Below are positions 34,940 through 46,020 of a stretch of 64,000 bases of DNA, piece after piece. The stretch covers positions 42,565,373 through 42,629,372 of the forward strand of contig NC_092350.1 in assembly GCF_963676685.1 (NCBI RefSeq), given 5' to 3'. Within the stretch, counting starts at the first letter, position 1; each line of letters begins with the position of its first letter. The notes under the pieces are model-generated. The model was not told the DNA's origin, searched no databases, and saw nothing but the letters and a program-made list of their open reading frames with translations. This DNA comes from Mytilus edulis (taxonomy: Eukaryota; Mollusca; Bivalvia; Mytilida; Mytilidae). Made by a program: the position numbers and the translations under genes.

Positions 34940-35403
34940 GGAACGGGGACCCAGTTATTTGCCCCATTGGAACGCATTGAAAGTCATAGTAAATAAATGG
35001 GGTGCTGTTCGTTAAATAATTTTGATAGCCACCTTGGGACTTCTGTTTCATGTTAGGCATTAGGTTCCAAGTTTCTGAGTGCAATCTCAGTGCCTCATGA
35101 CCGGCATTCCGTTGCAAAATTTTGTTTTGATTGACAACAGGGTCACTCAGTCTACTTCCGGTGAAGAATAAAGGCTAGAATTAAGACAATTTACTCCATG
35201 CACTGACGCCAGATTTTATTTAAATCAATCATTTTTTTTACAGAAATTCAAACTAGAAAGCCTACCCTTTCAAATAAATCTACATTCAGTTTCAGAACTT
35301 GTGTAATAATGACACTACACCATTTTAGAGAAAAGTTATAGTTTTTTTTTAAGAACTACATTCGTGGGTACCGGACTGGTTACCGTAACTGGGATCCTAT
35401 TCC
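34940..35403 (+). repeat. A segment 4
   Basis: Fourth copy of the 464-bp repeat. Confidence 0.85.
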
Positions 35404-36106
35404 TGTCAGACTTTAACTTTTGTTCCAGACTTAAAACTTTACTTTTAAAATAAAGATATACATCTCAGTAGTTATTCTGAAAAGTTTTAATAAATTTCAT
35501 CGAACAGTTACAGAGTTATTGATCCTTATCTATAACGTCTCATTTCTCCTCAAATATCAGAAAATTGGTCGGATAAAATCATATATTCATGAAGTAAATT
35601 TGCTTAAAATCAGCACAACATTTTTATTTGAAAAGATATTTACATTCTGTAAATTGCACATGGTAGATAAATTCATTCATTGTATGAAAATTTAGTAAAA
35701 ATTAAATTTTAATGAAATTTTTTTTAATTAAAATCATTTTTTAATTAAAAAAATAAAAAATCCTTATTATTTTTATAGGAATTACAAAAGGAAAGAAGTT
35801 AAAAGTGAAAAACTTACAAAAAATGTATATCTATGAAGGCAAATAAGTTCCTTATCATATATGAAAAGCAGTAGTTTACATGGTAATGCAATTAGTGGTA
35901 ATCCAATAAAATGTAAGCCCTACTGTACACACACATGATCTCTTAGAATACACTGTCCAGCACCTGTAAATCCCCATAAAAGTGTCACTGTCAGCAATTA
36001 GTGGCAAAATTGTGTCAAGGAAGCTGACAGCATCTTCCAGTGATATAAATAATGCAAGAAAATGTAGAACATCATAAATTATCAGTCAATGGTACTGTAA
36101 ATTAAC

Positions 36107-38209
36107 ATGAAAGGTGGCAAAAATCGACGTAAATCTTGCTTCAAAGCGGGTAACAGACCCCATAACAAGGGAATAAAGCATGAAACACAGTCTTCAAACA
36201 GTCAGCCAAGTTCATCTAATACACAATGGAAGAGGCTAGATGCAGAGAAGTTCTCACTTGTAGCTAAATCCGGTCAAGACGGCACCTCCTACAGTTTACC
36301 AGATGTCGAGGGAAATCCTGGATCTGCCAAGTTATTACGTCCACAGCCAAAATGTTTGAAGGTTCTGAAAGAAGAAGCTAAATCTGAGTCTCATGATGAA
36401 ACACATGTTACAGATGAGTCATATAGAGTTGTTAAGATGAATAAAGTTACTCTGCTACTTAATGTAGTTGTTAAATTTCACAATTTACAAGACATTAAAT
36501 GTGATAATCCAAACTTTGAACTGACAAAGTTAATTAAGTATGGATCTTGTGTAAAGTGCATATATAAATGTACAGAATGCAAGTTTACATCACCATGTGT
36601 TAACCTGTTCGATGAAATTAAAACTCCAAAACGTGGACCTAACCCTGGAGAGTTAACCCGCATGCTTGTATCTGCCTTACAGGAGACTCCTATTGGAATA
36701 AAAAGAGGAAGATTTCTGATGGCCGCAGGACTAAATATACCACCACCCACTAAAAGAACACTGCAGAGGCATTCTAATTTTGTTGCGAATGAGATTAAAG
36801 AGTTAAATGACAATGATATGAAGAAAAAACTTGAAACTGTGAAAGAAGTTAACAGAATTCGTGGTGTAAAAGAGCCGTCACATATTCCTGTAGCAATCGA
36901 CACGCGTTATAACAGTATGCATATAGTAAGCACAAAAAAACCCGGACAAAATGCTTCCCAGGCAATATCATTGGCATGTGAGCAAGTGACTGACCATAAG
37001 TTCATTGTTGCATCAGTTTTTCACAATAAACTTTGCTGGACAGGTTCTTGGCTTAAAGGGAAGGGACTTAATGTAACCTGTCCAGATGGACATGCTGGTA
37101 CATGTACAGCCAATGTTAAGCCAACAAACCCTTTAAGTGAATATCTCATGGGTAAAGAAATTGGACTTCAGATTGATAGGCAAAATGTGCTGGTAAAGTA
37201 TGCAGTTACAGATGGAGACGGACGGGGAGCAGAAGGTATAAATGATGCACTCAAAGTTTTACACCCGTTGTGGAAAGTTGAACGCCAAGCTGACCCAATT
37301 CATCTCGGAAGATCACAGTTTCGACAAAGTAATTCTGCAAATTTTAGTTTGAACATGTTTTATGGTTCGACACGTGAAAAGAAAAAACAAGGACAGAAAG
37401 TTTTAAGTCAAGATTTGAAAGCCAGATGTAGCTTAGTTTTCAATGAAATGTGGAAAGAAAACTGTGGAAATTTGGAAAAGATTAAAAAATGCTTACCTAG
37501 AGTGCTTGATGCTACTGTGCGGTGTTATACCGGCGACTGCTCTAAATGTCCCACTAGCTCATACGTGTGTGGTGGTGGTCACACAAACTGTTGGTGGCTG
37601 AGATCCATGTACTTGGGTGCAAACAAGTTAACCAACCTGAATATGGATGACAATGACAAATTAATAATGCAGGAACTTTTAAAAATGAAACTTAGTGAGG
37701 AAGCATTAATGAAAATGAAATTTAATTTCAACACTCAAAAATGTGAAGCCGTTAACAGAGCACTAAGTGTATCCTTACCAAAAAATGTGAACTTTTCTAG
37801 AAATTTTGAAGGGAGGGCATCAGCAATAATTCACACTTTGAATAATGGTATAGCTAATTCCTGGAAACAAAAAGCAGAATGTATTGGTTTTAAAATATCA
37901 CAAGGTTCATTTAAACACTTAGAGCAGATGCAAAGGGAGTGTGAAAGGAACAAAGTATACCAAAATACTCCAGAAAGGAAAAAGAAAAATTTACAACAAA
38001 CTGGACAGAAAATTAAGGATCATGTGGAAGAAAAGGAACAAAGTAAATTTAAAGACCGATATCAAAAAGGACAACTTGATCCCAAACTTAATACGGCATT
38101 TGTTCAAAGCACAAAGGACGATCATTCATATGGGAGAGTAATGCCTGCTAAGAAGAATATACCTACCAGAAGCTGTACTTCAAAAATTCCAAAGTCAAAG
38201 AAGACATAG
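36107..38209 (+). CDS. Mutator-like DDE transposase, unit 4
   Basis: The translation is identical to the unit 1 protein. TATA box at 36044. Confidence 0.8.
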   Translation: MKGGKNRRKSCFKAGNRPHNKGIKHETQSSNSQPSSSNTQWKRLDAEKFSLVAKSGQDGTSYSLPDVEGNPGSAKLLRPQPKCLKVLKEEAKSESHDETHVTDESYRVVKMNKVTLLLNVVVKFHNLQDIKCDNPNFELTKLIKYGSCVKCIYKCTECKFTSPCVNLFDEIKTPKRGPNPGELTRMLVSALQETPIGIKRGRFLMAAGLNIPPPTKRTLQRHSNFVANEIKELNDNDMKKKLETVKEVNRIRGVKEPSHIPVAIDTRYNSMHIVSTKKPGQNASQAISLACEQVTDHKFIVASVFHNKLCWTGSWLKGKGLNVTCPDGHAGTCTANVKPTNPLSEYLMGKEIGLQIDRQNVLVKYAVTDGDGRGAEGINDALKVLHPLWKVERQADPIHLGRSQFRQSNSANFSLNMFYGSTREKKKQGQKVLSQDLKARCSLVFNEMWKENCGNLEKIKKCLPRVLDATVRCYTGDCSKCPTSSYVCGGGHTNCWWLRSMYLGANKLTNLNMDDNDKLIMQELLKMKLSEEALMKMKFNFNTQKCEAVNRALSVSLPKNVNFSRNFEGRASAIIHTLNNGIANSWKQKAECIGFKISQGSFKHLEQMQRECERNKVYQNTPERKKKNLQQTGQKIKDHVEEKEQSKFKDRYQKGQLDPKLNTAFVQSTKDDHSYGRVMPAKKNIPTRSCTSKIPKSKKT

Positions 38210-38345
38210 CTGCATCCATCTACATCTGAAAAAGATAAAGACAAAATTAAAGGTTCTTTTAAGGACCACCAAATCTTTCAAAAAGAGTCTAAAATTGTTG
38301 TACATTTAGTCAAAATTCTTTATATATAAGCTATAGCCCTACCCC

Positions 38346-38732
38346 TTAAATATCTTCTAAAAATAAATCCAGGCGGCAATCTGGATAATTGGCATGGCCC
38401 TGGCAAGAATTGCGGTGCTTACAATAAATCCTGTTGTTATTTATGTGATGCGGCTCTAAATTAATGTGAGCCGCATTCACACACAAACTATTATGACACA
38501 AATGACTGGCATCAAATATTTTATTTAACTCTAAATAATTGTTATAAACCATGTAACTGAATCTATGGGCTTTTTTCTTTTTCCAGGTACCAGAAATAGG
38601 ATCTAGAAAAGAAATAAGCCCATATTTTCCATCTTTTGTTGTTCCCTGATCCCATAAAAAGCATTCATGATTTCTTGCCAGGTGGCTCTTTTCTATTATT
38701 TTTTGCCTATATTTTTCAAAAAATCCCTCCAT
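38346..38732 (-). CDS. His-Me finger endonuclease, unit 4
   Basis: The translation is identical to the 128-aa protein of unit 1. Confidence 0.85.
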   Translation of the reverse strand: MEGFFEKYRQKIIEKSHLARNHECFLWDQGTTKDGKYGLISFLDPISGTWKKKKAHRFSYMVYNNYLELNKIFDASHLCHNSLCVNAAHINLEPHHINNNRIYCKHRNSCQGHANYPDCRLDLFLEDI

Positions 38733-39000
38733 TTTAACTTACAAGTGTATGAATTTAAATTTCCAACAAATGACCTCACTGTGACCTCTTTTTAAACTTT
38801 CAAATGAAAAAAAAACTTTTTTTAAAATTTCATAAATTTAAATTTCAATTTAATTTAAAAAGTTTAATTCAAATTTAAAAAATAATTACACCATTGTTTT
38901 CCTTATTAAATTTTGAAGTTTGTAGCAAAATTTCATCCATGTTACTCGAAAAATAAGCTTACAGTTGTAGATTGAAGTGTTCAATATATGCCTTCTGACA

Positions 39001-39464
39001 GGAACGGGGACCCAGTTATTTGCCCCATTGGAACGCATTGAAAGTCATAGTAAATAAATGGGGTGCTGTTCGTTAAATAATTTTGATAGCCACCTTGGGA
39101 CTTCTGTTTCATGTTAGGCATTAGGTTCCAAGTTTCTGAGTGCAATCTCAGTGCCTCATGACCGGCATTCCGTTGCAAAATTTTGTTTTGATTGACAACA
39201 GGGTCACTCAGTCTACTTCCGGTGAAGAATAAAGGCTAGAATTAAGACAATTTACTCCATGCACTGACGCCAGATTTTATTTAAATCAATCATTTTTTTT
39301 ACAGAAATTCAAACTAGAAAGCCTACCCTTTCAAATAAATCTACATTCAGTTTCAGAACTTGTGTAATAATGACACTACACCATTTTAGAGAAAAGTTAT
39401 AGTTTTTTTTTAAGAACTACATTCGTGGGTACCGGACTGGTTACCGTAACTGGGATCCTATTCC
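39001..39464 (+). repeat. A segment 5
   Basis: Fifth copy of the 464-bp repeat. Confidence 0.85.
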
Positions 39465-40167
39465 TGTCAGACTTTAACTTTTGTTCCAGACTTAAAACTT
39501 TACTTTTAAAATAAAGATATACATCTCAGTAGTTATTCTGAAAAGTTTTAATAAATTTCATCGAACAGTTACAGAGTTATTGATCCTTATCTATAACGTC
39601 TCATTTCTCCTCAAATATCAGAAAATTGGTCGGATAAAATCATATATTCATGAAGTAAATTTGCTTAAAATCAGCACAACATTTTTATTTGAAAAGATAT
39701 TTACATTCTGTAAATTGCACATGGTAGATAAATTCATTCATTGTATGAAAATTTAGTAAAAATTAAATTTTAATGAAATTTTTTTTAATTAAAATCATTT
39801 TTTAATTAAAAAAATAAAAAATCCTTATTATTTTTATAGGAATTACAAAAGGAAAGAAGTTAAAAGTGAAAAACTTACAAAAAATGTATATCTATGAAGG
39901 CAAATAAGTTCCTTATCATATATGAAAAGCAGTAGTTTACATGGTAATGCAATTAGTGGTAATCCAATAAAATGTAAGCCCTACTGTACACACACATGAT
40001 CTCTTAGAATACACTGTCCAGCACCTGTAAATCCCCATAAAAGTGTCACTGTCAGCAATTAGTGGCAAAATTGTGTCAAGGAAGCTGACAGCATCTTCCA
40101 GTGATATAAATAATGCAAGAAAATGTAGAACATCATAAATTATCAGTCAATGGTACTGTAAATTAAC

Positions 40168-42270
40168 ATGAAAGGTGGCAAAAATCGACGTAAATCTTGC
40201 TTCAAAGCGGGTAACAGACCCCATAACAAGGGAATAAAGCATGAAACACAGTCTTCAAACAGTCAGCCAAGTTCATCTAATACACAATGGAAGAGGCTAG
40301 ATGCAGAGAAGTTCTCACTTGTAGCTAAATCCGGTCAAGACGGCACCTCCTACAGTTTACCAGATGTCGAGGGAAATCCTGGATCTGCCAAGTTATTACG
40401 TCCACAGCCAAAATGTTTGAAGGTTCTGAAAGAAGAAGCTAAATCTGAGTCTCATGATGAAACACATGTTACAGATGAGTCATATAGAGTTGTTAAGATG
40501 AATAAAGTTACTCTGCTACTTAATGTAGTTGTTAAATTTCACAATTTACAAGACATTAAATGTGATAATCCAAACTTTGAACTGACAAAGTTAATTAAGT
40601 ATGGATCTTGTGTAAAGTGCATATATAAATGTACAGAATGCAAGTTTACATCACCATGTGTTAACCTGTTCGATGAAATTAAAACTCCAAAACGTGGACC
40701 TAACCCTGGAGAGTTAACCCGCATGCTTGTATCTGCCTTACAGGAGACTCCTATTGGAATAAAAAGAGGAAGATTTCTGATGGCCGCAGGACTAAATATA
40801 CCACCACCCACTAAAAGAACACTGCAGAGGCATTCTAATTTTGTTGCGAATGAGATTAAAGAGTTAAATGACAATGATATGAAGAAAAAACTTGAAACTG
40901 TGAAAGAAGTTAACAGAATTCGTGGTGTAAAAGAGCCGTCACATATTCCTGTAGCAATCGACACGCGTTATAACAGTATGCATATAGTAAGCACAAAAAA
41001 ACCCGGACAAAATGCTTCCCAGGCAATATCATTGGCATGTGAGCAAGTGACTGACCATAAGTTCATTGTTGCATCAGTTTTTCACAATAAACTTTGCTGG
41101 ACAGGTTCTTGGCTTAAAGGGAAGGGACTTAATGTAACCTGTCCAGATGGACATGCTGGTACATGTACAGCCAATGTTAAGCCAACAAACCCTTTAAGTG
41201 AATATCTCATGGGTAAAGAAATTGGACTTCAGATTGATAGGCAAAATGTGCTGGTAAAGTATGCAGTTACAGATGGAGACGGACGGGGAGCAGAAGGTAT
41301 AAATGATGCACTCAAAGTTTTACACCCGTTGTGGAAAGTTGAACGCCAAGCTGACCCAATTCATCTCGGAAGATCACAGTTTCGACAAAGTAATTCTGCA
41401 AATTTTAGTTTGAACATGTTTTATGGTTCGACACGTGAAAAGAAAAAACAAGGACAGAAAGTTTTAAGTCAAGATTTGAAAGCCAGATGTAGCTTAGTTT
41501 TCAATGAAATGTGGAAAGAAAACTGTGGAAATTTGGAAAAGATTAAAAAATGCTTACCTAGAGTGCTTGATGCTACTGTGCGGTGTTATACCGGCGACTG
41601 CTCTAAATGTCCCACTAGCTCATACGTGTGTGGTGGTGGTCACACAAACTGTTGGTGGCTGAGATCCATGTACTTGGGTGCAAACAAGTTAACCAACCTG
41701 AATATGGATGACAATGACAAATTAATAATGCAGGAACTTTTAAAAATGAAACTTAGTGAGGAAGCATTAATGAAAATGAAATTTAATTTCAACACTCAAA
41801 AATGTGAAGCCGTTAACAGAGCACTAAGTGTATCCTTACCAAAAAATGTGAACTTTTCTAGAAATTTTGAAGGGAGGGCATCAGCAATAATTCACACTTT
41901 GAATAATGGTATAGCTAATTCCTGGAAACAAAAAGCAGAATGTATTGGTTTTAAAATATCACAAGGTTCATTTAAACACTTAGAGCAGATGCAAAGGGAG
42001 TGTGAAAGGAACAAAGTATACCAAAATACTCCAGAAAGGAAAAAGAAAAATTTACAACAAACTGGACAGAAAATTAAGGATCATGTGGAAGAAAAGGAAC
42101 AAAGTAAATTTAAAGACCGATATCAAAAAGGACAACTTGATCCCAAACTTAATACGGCATTTGTTCAAAGCACAAAGGACGATCATTCATATGGGAGAGT
42201 AATGCCTGCTAAGAAGAATATACCTACCAGAAGCTGTACTTCAAAAATTCCAAAGTCAAAGAAGACATAG
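40168..42270 (+). CDS. Mutator-like DDE transposase, unit 5
   Basis: The translation is identical to the unit 1 protein. TATA box at 40105. Last transposase gene of the array. Confidence 0.8.
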   Translation: MKGGKNRRKSCFKAGNRPHNKGIKHETQSSNSQPSSSNTQWKRLDAEKFSLVAKSGQDGTSYSLPDVEGNPGSAKLLRPQPKCLKVLKEEAKSESHDETHVTDESYRVVKMNKVTLLLNVVVKFHNLQDIKCDNPNFELTKLIKYGSCVKCIYKCTECKFTSPCVNLFDEIKTPKRGPNPGELTRMLVSALQETPIGIKRGRFLMAAGLNIPPPTKRTLQRHSNFVANEIKELNDNDMKKKLETVKEVNRIRGVKEPSHIPVAIDTRYNSMHIVSTKKPGQNASQAISLACEQVTDHKFIVASVFHNKLCWTGSWLKGKGLNVTCPDGHAGTCTANVKPTNPLSEYLMGKEIGLQIDRQNVLVKYAVTDGDGRGAEGINDALKVLHPLWKVERQADPIHLGRSQFRQSNSANFSLNMFYGSTREKKKQGQKVLSQDLKARCSLVFNEMWKENCGNLEKIKKCLPRVLDATVRCYTGDCSKCPTSSYVCGGGHTNCWWLRSMYLGANKLTNLNMDDNDKLIMQELLKMKLSEEALMKMKFNFNTQKCEAVNRALSVSLPKNVNFSRNFEGRASAIIHTLNNGIANSWKQKAECIGFKISQGSFKHLEQMQRECERNKVYQNTPERKKKNLQQTGQKIKDHVEEKEQSKFKDRYQKGQLDPKLNTAFVQSTKDDHSYGRVMPAKKNIPTRSCTSKIPKSKKT

Positions 42271-42406
42271 CTGCATCCATCTACATCTGAAAAAGATAAA
42301 GACAAAATTAAAGGTTCTTTTAAGGACCACCAAATCTTTCAAAAAGAGTCTAAAATTGTTGTACATTTAGTCAAAATTCTTTATATATAAGCTATAGCCC
42401 TACCCC

Positions 42407-42793
42407 TTAAATATCTTCTAAAAATAAATCCAGGCGGCAATCTGGATAATTGGCATGGCCCTGGCAAGAATTGCGGTGCTTACAATAAATCCTGTTGTTA
42501 TTTATGTGATGCGGCTCTAAATTAATGTGAGCCGCATTCACACACAAACTATTATGACACAAATGACTGGCATCAAATATTTTATTTAACTCTAAATAAT
42601 TGTTATAAACCATGTAACTGAATCTATGGGCTTTTTTCTTTTTCCAGGTACCAGAAATAGGATCTAGAAAAGAAATAAGCCCATATTTTCCATCTTTTGT
42701 TGTTCCCTGATCCCATAAAAAGCATTCATGATTTCTTGCCAGGTGGCTCTTTTCTATTATTTTTTGCCTATATTTTTCAAAAAATCCCTCCAT
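42407..42793 (-). CDS. His-Me finger endonuclease, unit 5
   Basis: The translation is identical to the 128-aa protein of unit 1. Last nuclease gene of the array. Confidence 0.85.
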   Translation of the reverse strand: MEGFFEKYRQKIIEKSHLARNHECFLWDQGTTKDGKYGLISFLDPISGTWKKKKAHRFSYMVYNNYLELNKIFDASHLCHNSLCVNAAHINLEPHHINNNRIYCKHRNSCQGHANYPDCRLDLFLEDI

Positions 42794-43061
42794 TTTAACT
42801 TACAAGTGTATGAATTTAAATTTCCAACAAATGACCTCACTGTGACCTCTTTTTAAACTTTCAAATGAAAAAAAAACTTTTTTTAAAATTTCATAAATTT
42901 AAATTTCAATTTAATTTAAAAAGTTTAATTCAAATTTAAAAAATAATTACACCATTGTTTTCCTTATTAAATTTTGAAGTTTGTAGCAAAATTTCATCCA
43001 TGTTACTCGAAAAATAAGCTTACAGTTGTAGATTGAAGTGTTCAATATATGCCTTCTGACA

Positions 43062-43525
43062 GGAACGGGGACCCAGTTATTTGCCCCATTGGAACGCATT
43101 GAAAGTCATAGTAAATAAATGGGGTGCTGTTCGTTAAATAATTTTGATAGCCACCTTGGGACTTCTGTTTCATGTTAGGCATTAGGTTCCAAGTTTCTGA
43201 GTGCAATCTCAGTGCCTCATGACCGGCATTCCGTTGCAAAATTTTGTTTTGATTGACAACAGGGTCACTCAGTCTACTTCCGGTGAAGAATAAAGGCTAG
43301 AATTAAGACAATTTACTCCATGCACTGACGCCAGATTTTATTTAAATCAATCATTTTTTTTACAGAAATTCAAACTAGAAAGCCTACCCTTTCAAATAAA
43401 TCTACATTCAGTTTCAGAACTTGTGTAATAATGACACTACACCATTTTAGAGAAAAGTTATAGTTTTTTTTTAAGAACTACATTCGTGGGTACCGGACTG
43501 GTTACCGTAACTGGGATCCTATTCC
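43062..43525 (+). repeat. A segment 6, right end of the array
   Basis: A complete 464-bp A copy with no B after it. It ends ...GGGATCCTATTCC, then unique DNA starts with ATCTGACAAAAAC. Because a whole A closes the array, the layout is A(BA)5 rather than a run broken at random. Confidence 0.85.
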
Positions 43526-43529
43526 ATCT
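43526..43529 (+). repeat. candidate target site duplication ATCT (right)
   Basis: Partner of 22753-22756. The following bases give ATCTGACA, which resembles the TTCTGACA found before each internal A segment. Confidence 0.5.
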
Positions 43530-44110
43530 GACAAAAACAAAATGGCTGACATGAGAAGAAAATTCTTATATCGGATTCCGGTAGCGGATATGGGTAATTC
43601 CGGGTTTTGGCGATCTTTGAACTTTTGAAAAAATCAGACAGATGACAAAATACATCTTTGCATGGTAAATAAATATAAACACTAGAATTGAAAACCAAAA
43701 GATATATGTAAAAGAAATAAAAAACAGAAAATATTTTGTACTGAAAATGTGAGAAACGTACAATTAAATTCAATGGTGATGAAGTAGAGCAGAATATAAT
43801 GGTGCAACAGTGCCAGCGTTCTGAAGATCCATAGGTATCCATAGGAAACTCAAAATTACTTTAAAAAAAATGTTAATGTCAAAATCCAATACAAGTCTTT
43901 GTGACAGCTGGGAACAGTATATATGGTCCTGGTGATAGTATAAATTTTCTTTATCAGGAATAAATGTTGGTAAAGCAAGTTAGATGCTTTTAAAGTGTAA
44001 ACATATTGCTAAATGGGTATTTTTTTTTCTCAATTTTGATCGGTCAGTTAAAATAGCTGGAAGTTTCTTATTTTACACATATCACTGAGTGCAACTAGAT
44101 TATATGATAC
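43526..44110. other. noncoding flank right of the array
   Basis: A 28-codon frame starts at the ATG at 43542 in good context (AAAATGG) and stops at 43628. It could be a 5' exon, but no donor or further exon was identified. The minus-strand frames at 43519-43842 cross the array edge and are not called. Confidence 0.4.
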
Positions 44111-45165
44111 CTGAATGTAAGAAAATTATATATATGTGGAGTCCTTTGGGGCACTCTACCCCCTCCTGTTTGATAACTTTGAAACGGATGAGATCCCCAC
44201 CTCTCAACCATATACATTCATGTATGGGACTATATAACTAATCAAATGAAATATAGGTGAAGTCCTTAGGGTCACCCACCACCTCCTGCTTCAGAACTTG
44301 GAAACAGTCGAGATCCCCACCCCTCAACCATATTTATTCATGTATGGGACAAGATAACCAATCAAATGAAATACAGGGGGAGTCCCTGGGGTCACCCTAC
44401 CACTCCTGTTTGGGAACTTTGAAACAGTCGAGATCCCCACCCCTAAACCATATATATTCATGTATGGGACAATATAATAAATCAAATGAAATATAGGTGG
44501 GAGTTCGTGGGGCCACTCTACCCCTTCCTGTTTGAGAATTTGAAAACGGTTGAGATCCCCTCCATAAACCATATGTATTCATGTATTGGACAATATAACA
44601 AATCAAATGAATTATAAGGGGAGTCCCTAGGGTCACTTCACCCTCATGTTTGAGAACTTGGAAACAGTAGAGATCCTCACCACGTAACCATATATACTCA
44701 TGTATGGGACTAAATAGCAAATCAAGTAAAATATAGGGGAAGTCCCTGCGGTCACCCCACCCTCCTGTTGTTTGAGAACTTGGAAACAGTCGAGATCCTA
44801 ACCTTAAATTAAACCATTTATTTTCATGTATGGGACAAAAGAACTAATCAAATGAAATATAGGGAGAGTCCTAAGGGTCACCCTACCCAATCCTGTTTGA
44901 TAACTTGGAAACAGATGAGATCTCCAACCCTCAACCATATATATTCATGTATTGGACAATATAGCAAATCAAATGAAATATAGGGGAAGTCACTGGGGTC
45001 CCCCACCCCTAACCATATATATATTCATGTATGGGACAATATAAAATATCGAATGAAAAATAGGGGTAGTCCCTAGGGTCACTCACACCCTCTTGTGTGT
45101 GTTTTGAGAACCTGTAAAAGATTGAGATACCAACTCCTAAACCATATTCATTCCTGTTTGTCATT
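44110..45165 (+). repeat. satellite-like tandem array, about 119-bp unit
   Basis: Eight to nine diverged units, each with AAATGAAATATAGGGG-like, AGTCCCTGGGGTCACCC-like, GAACTTGGAAACAGTCGAGA and CATATATATTCATGTATGGG words. Examples start near 44252, 44371, 44491, 44611, 44730 and 44850. The open frames through it (44257-44496 plus and 44324-44720 minus) repeat with the unit and are not genes. Confidence 0.9.
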
Positions 45166-46020
45166 TCAAAAAGATTGAATGACATACAAGGTCAATCTCA
45201 TAGGCGTCACATATGCATATCACTTTGCTAGACCTAACACCTGTCATTTTATTCCAAACTTAGACATCATAGACTTGGGTTAAAGGTGGGAGTCATTTAC
45301 ATTTACTATTGACAGGTCAGTCAGACCTCACTTTTAATCCCTGTAGTAGTAAACATTTGTCTGATTTGTGTCTCATAACTTTTGTACTGTAGAACACAAA
45401 CTCAGTTTTCTTTCCAGGGAAGCACGTCCATTCATACTTTTACAAGCTCGTACTAAAGTCAACTTGAAATACTAACAGTCAACTAATACGAACAATTACG
45501 ATCAACTAGAAGAACTGCAATCATTGCGAATATTTACCATTGTTGACTCGAGACTCATGACCATGAAAAAAAATACACTTGATATATACGTTGCTATTGA
45601 AAACCTTGATAAAATATGAATTATTTGCCTTAATGATTAATTCATTAAATGAACATAAATGTACAATTATATATGAATGTTTAATGTTTGTTATTTTAAA
45701 TCTTAAAAAAAAAAAATTGAAGCAACATTGCCACAGTTTTCATAATTATGTTTGCCTTGGTTTTTGGTTAACTGCCTACAGTGCTTACAGCGCTTTGATT
45801 TTTGTGTTTTGTTGGTGTTTTTTTCTCTTTTCTTTATCAATATTTTCTTTAATTGTCTTTCTTTATATTCTAGCACCCCATGGTTTCTTTTCTTTATAAG
45901 TTTTTTTCTCTACTCAATCTGGAATATTTATATTTTTGAACGATAAAAATAGATATATAAACCGCACTTAAGAGGCCGGACGAGACCTAGGATTACAAAA
46001 TGGACGAATTTTCTTTTAAT
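45166..46020. other. noncoding stretch
   Basis: No gene can be supported. The 106- and 64-codon frames at 45579-45946 are low-complexity Phe/Leu/Ser-rich translations of a T-rich tract. Confidence 0.5.

Larger units (their letters stand above)
22757..43525 (+). mobile_element. tandem array A(BA)5 of a Mutator-like DNA transposon
   Basis: 20,769 bp of head-to-tail units with an exact period of 4061 bp: five full units plus a further 464 bp. All open frames recur at exactly +4061, and no base difference was noticed where I compared copies by eye. Segment A (464 bp) occurs six times and B (3597 bp) five times. The left outer end GGAACGGGGACCCAGTTA and the complement of the right outer end, GGAATAGGATCCCAGTTA, match at 14 of 18 positions. 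ATCT flanks both sides (22753-22756 and 43526-43529), consistent with a 4-bp target duplication. Each B holds one transposase gene and one convergent nuclease gene. The array may come from unequal exchange between A repeats of an initial A-B-A insertion, or from insertion of a preformed concatemer. Confidence 0.9.

Noticed and set aside
22757..43525. Reading the array as an LTR retrotransposon with 464-bp LTRs
   Set aside because: The layout fits and a 4-bp duplication would fit, but A does not start TG or end CA, no reverse transcriptase, protease, integrase or gag is present, and the core gene is a Mutator-like transposase.
22757..43525. Reading the array as a CRISPR or other bacterial repeat system
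   Set aside because: Units are 4 kb and gene-bearing. The surrounding DNA has spliced genes, SINEs and mussel repeats.
43542..43628. 28-codon frame starting in good context just right of the array
   Set aside because: Too short to call and no splice donor or downstream exon was identified. Kept only as a note on the flank.
45579..45946. Overlapping 106- and 64-codon Phe/Leu-rich frames
   Set aside because: They are translations of a T-rich tract in two frames, with no feature of a real protein beyond hydrophobicity.
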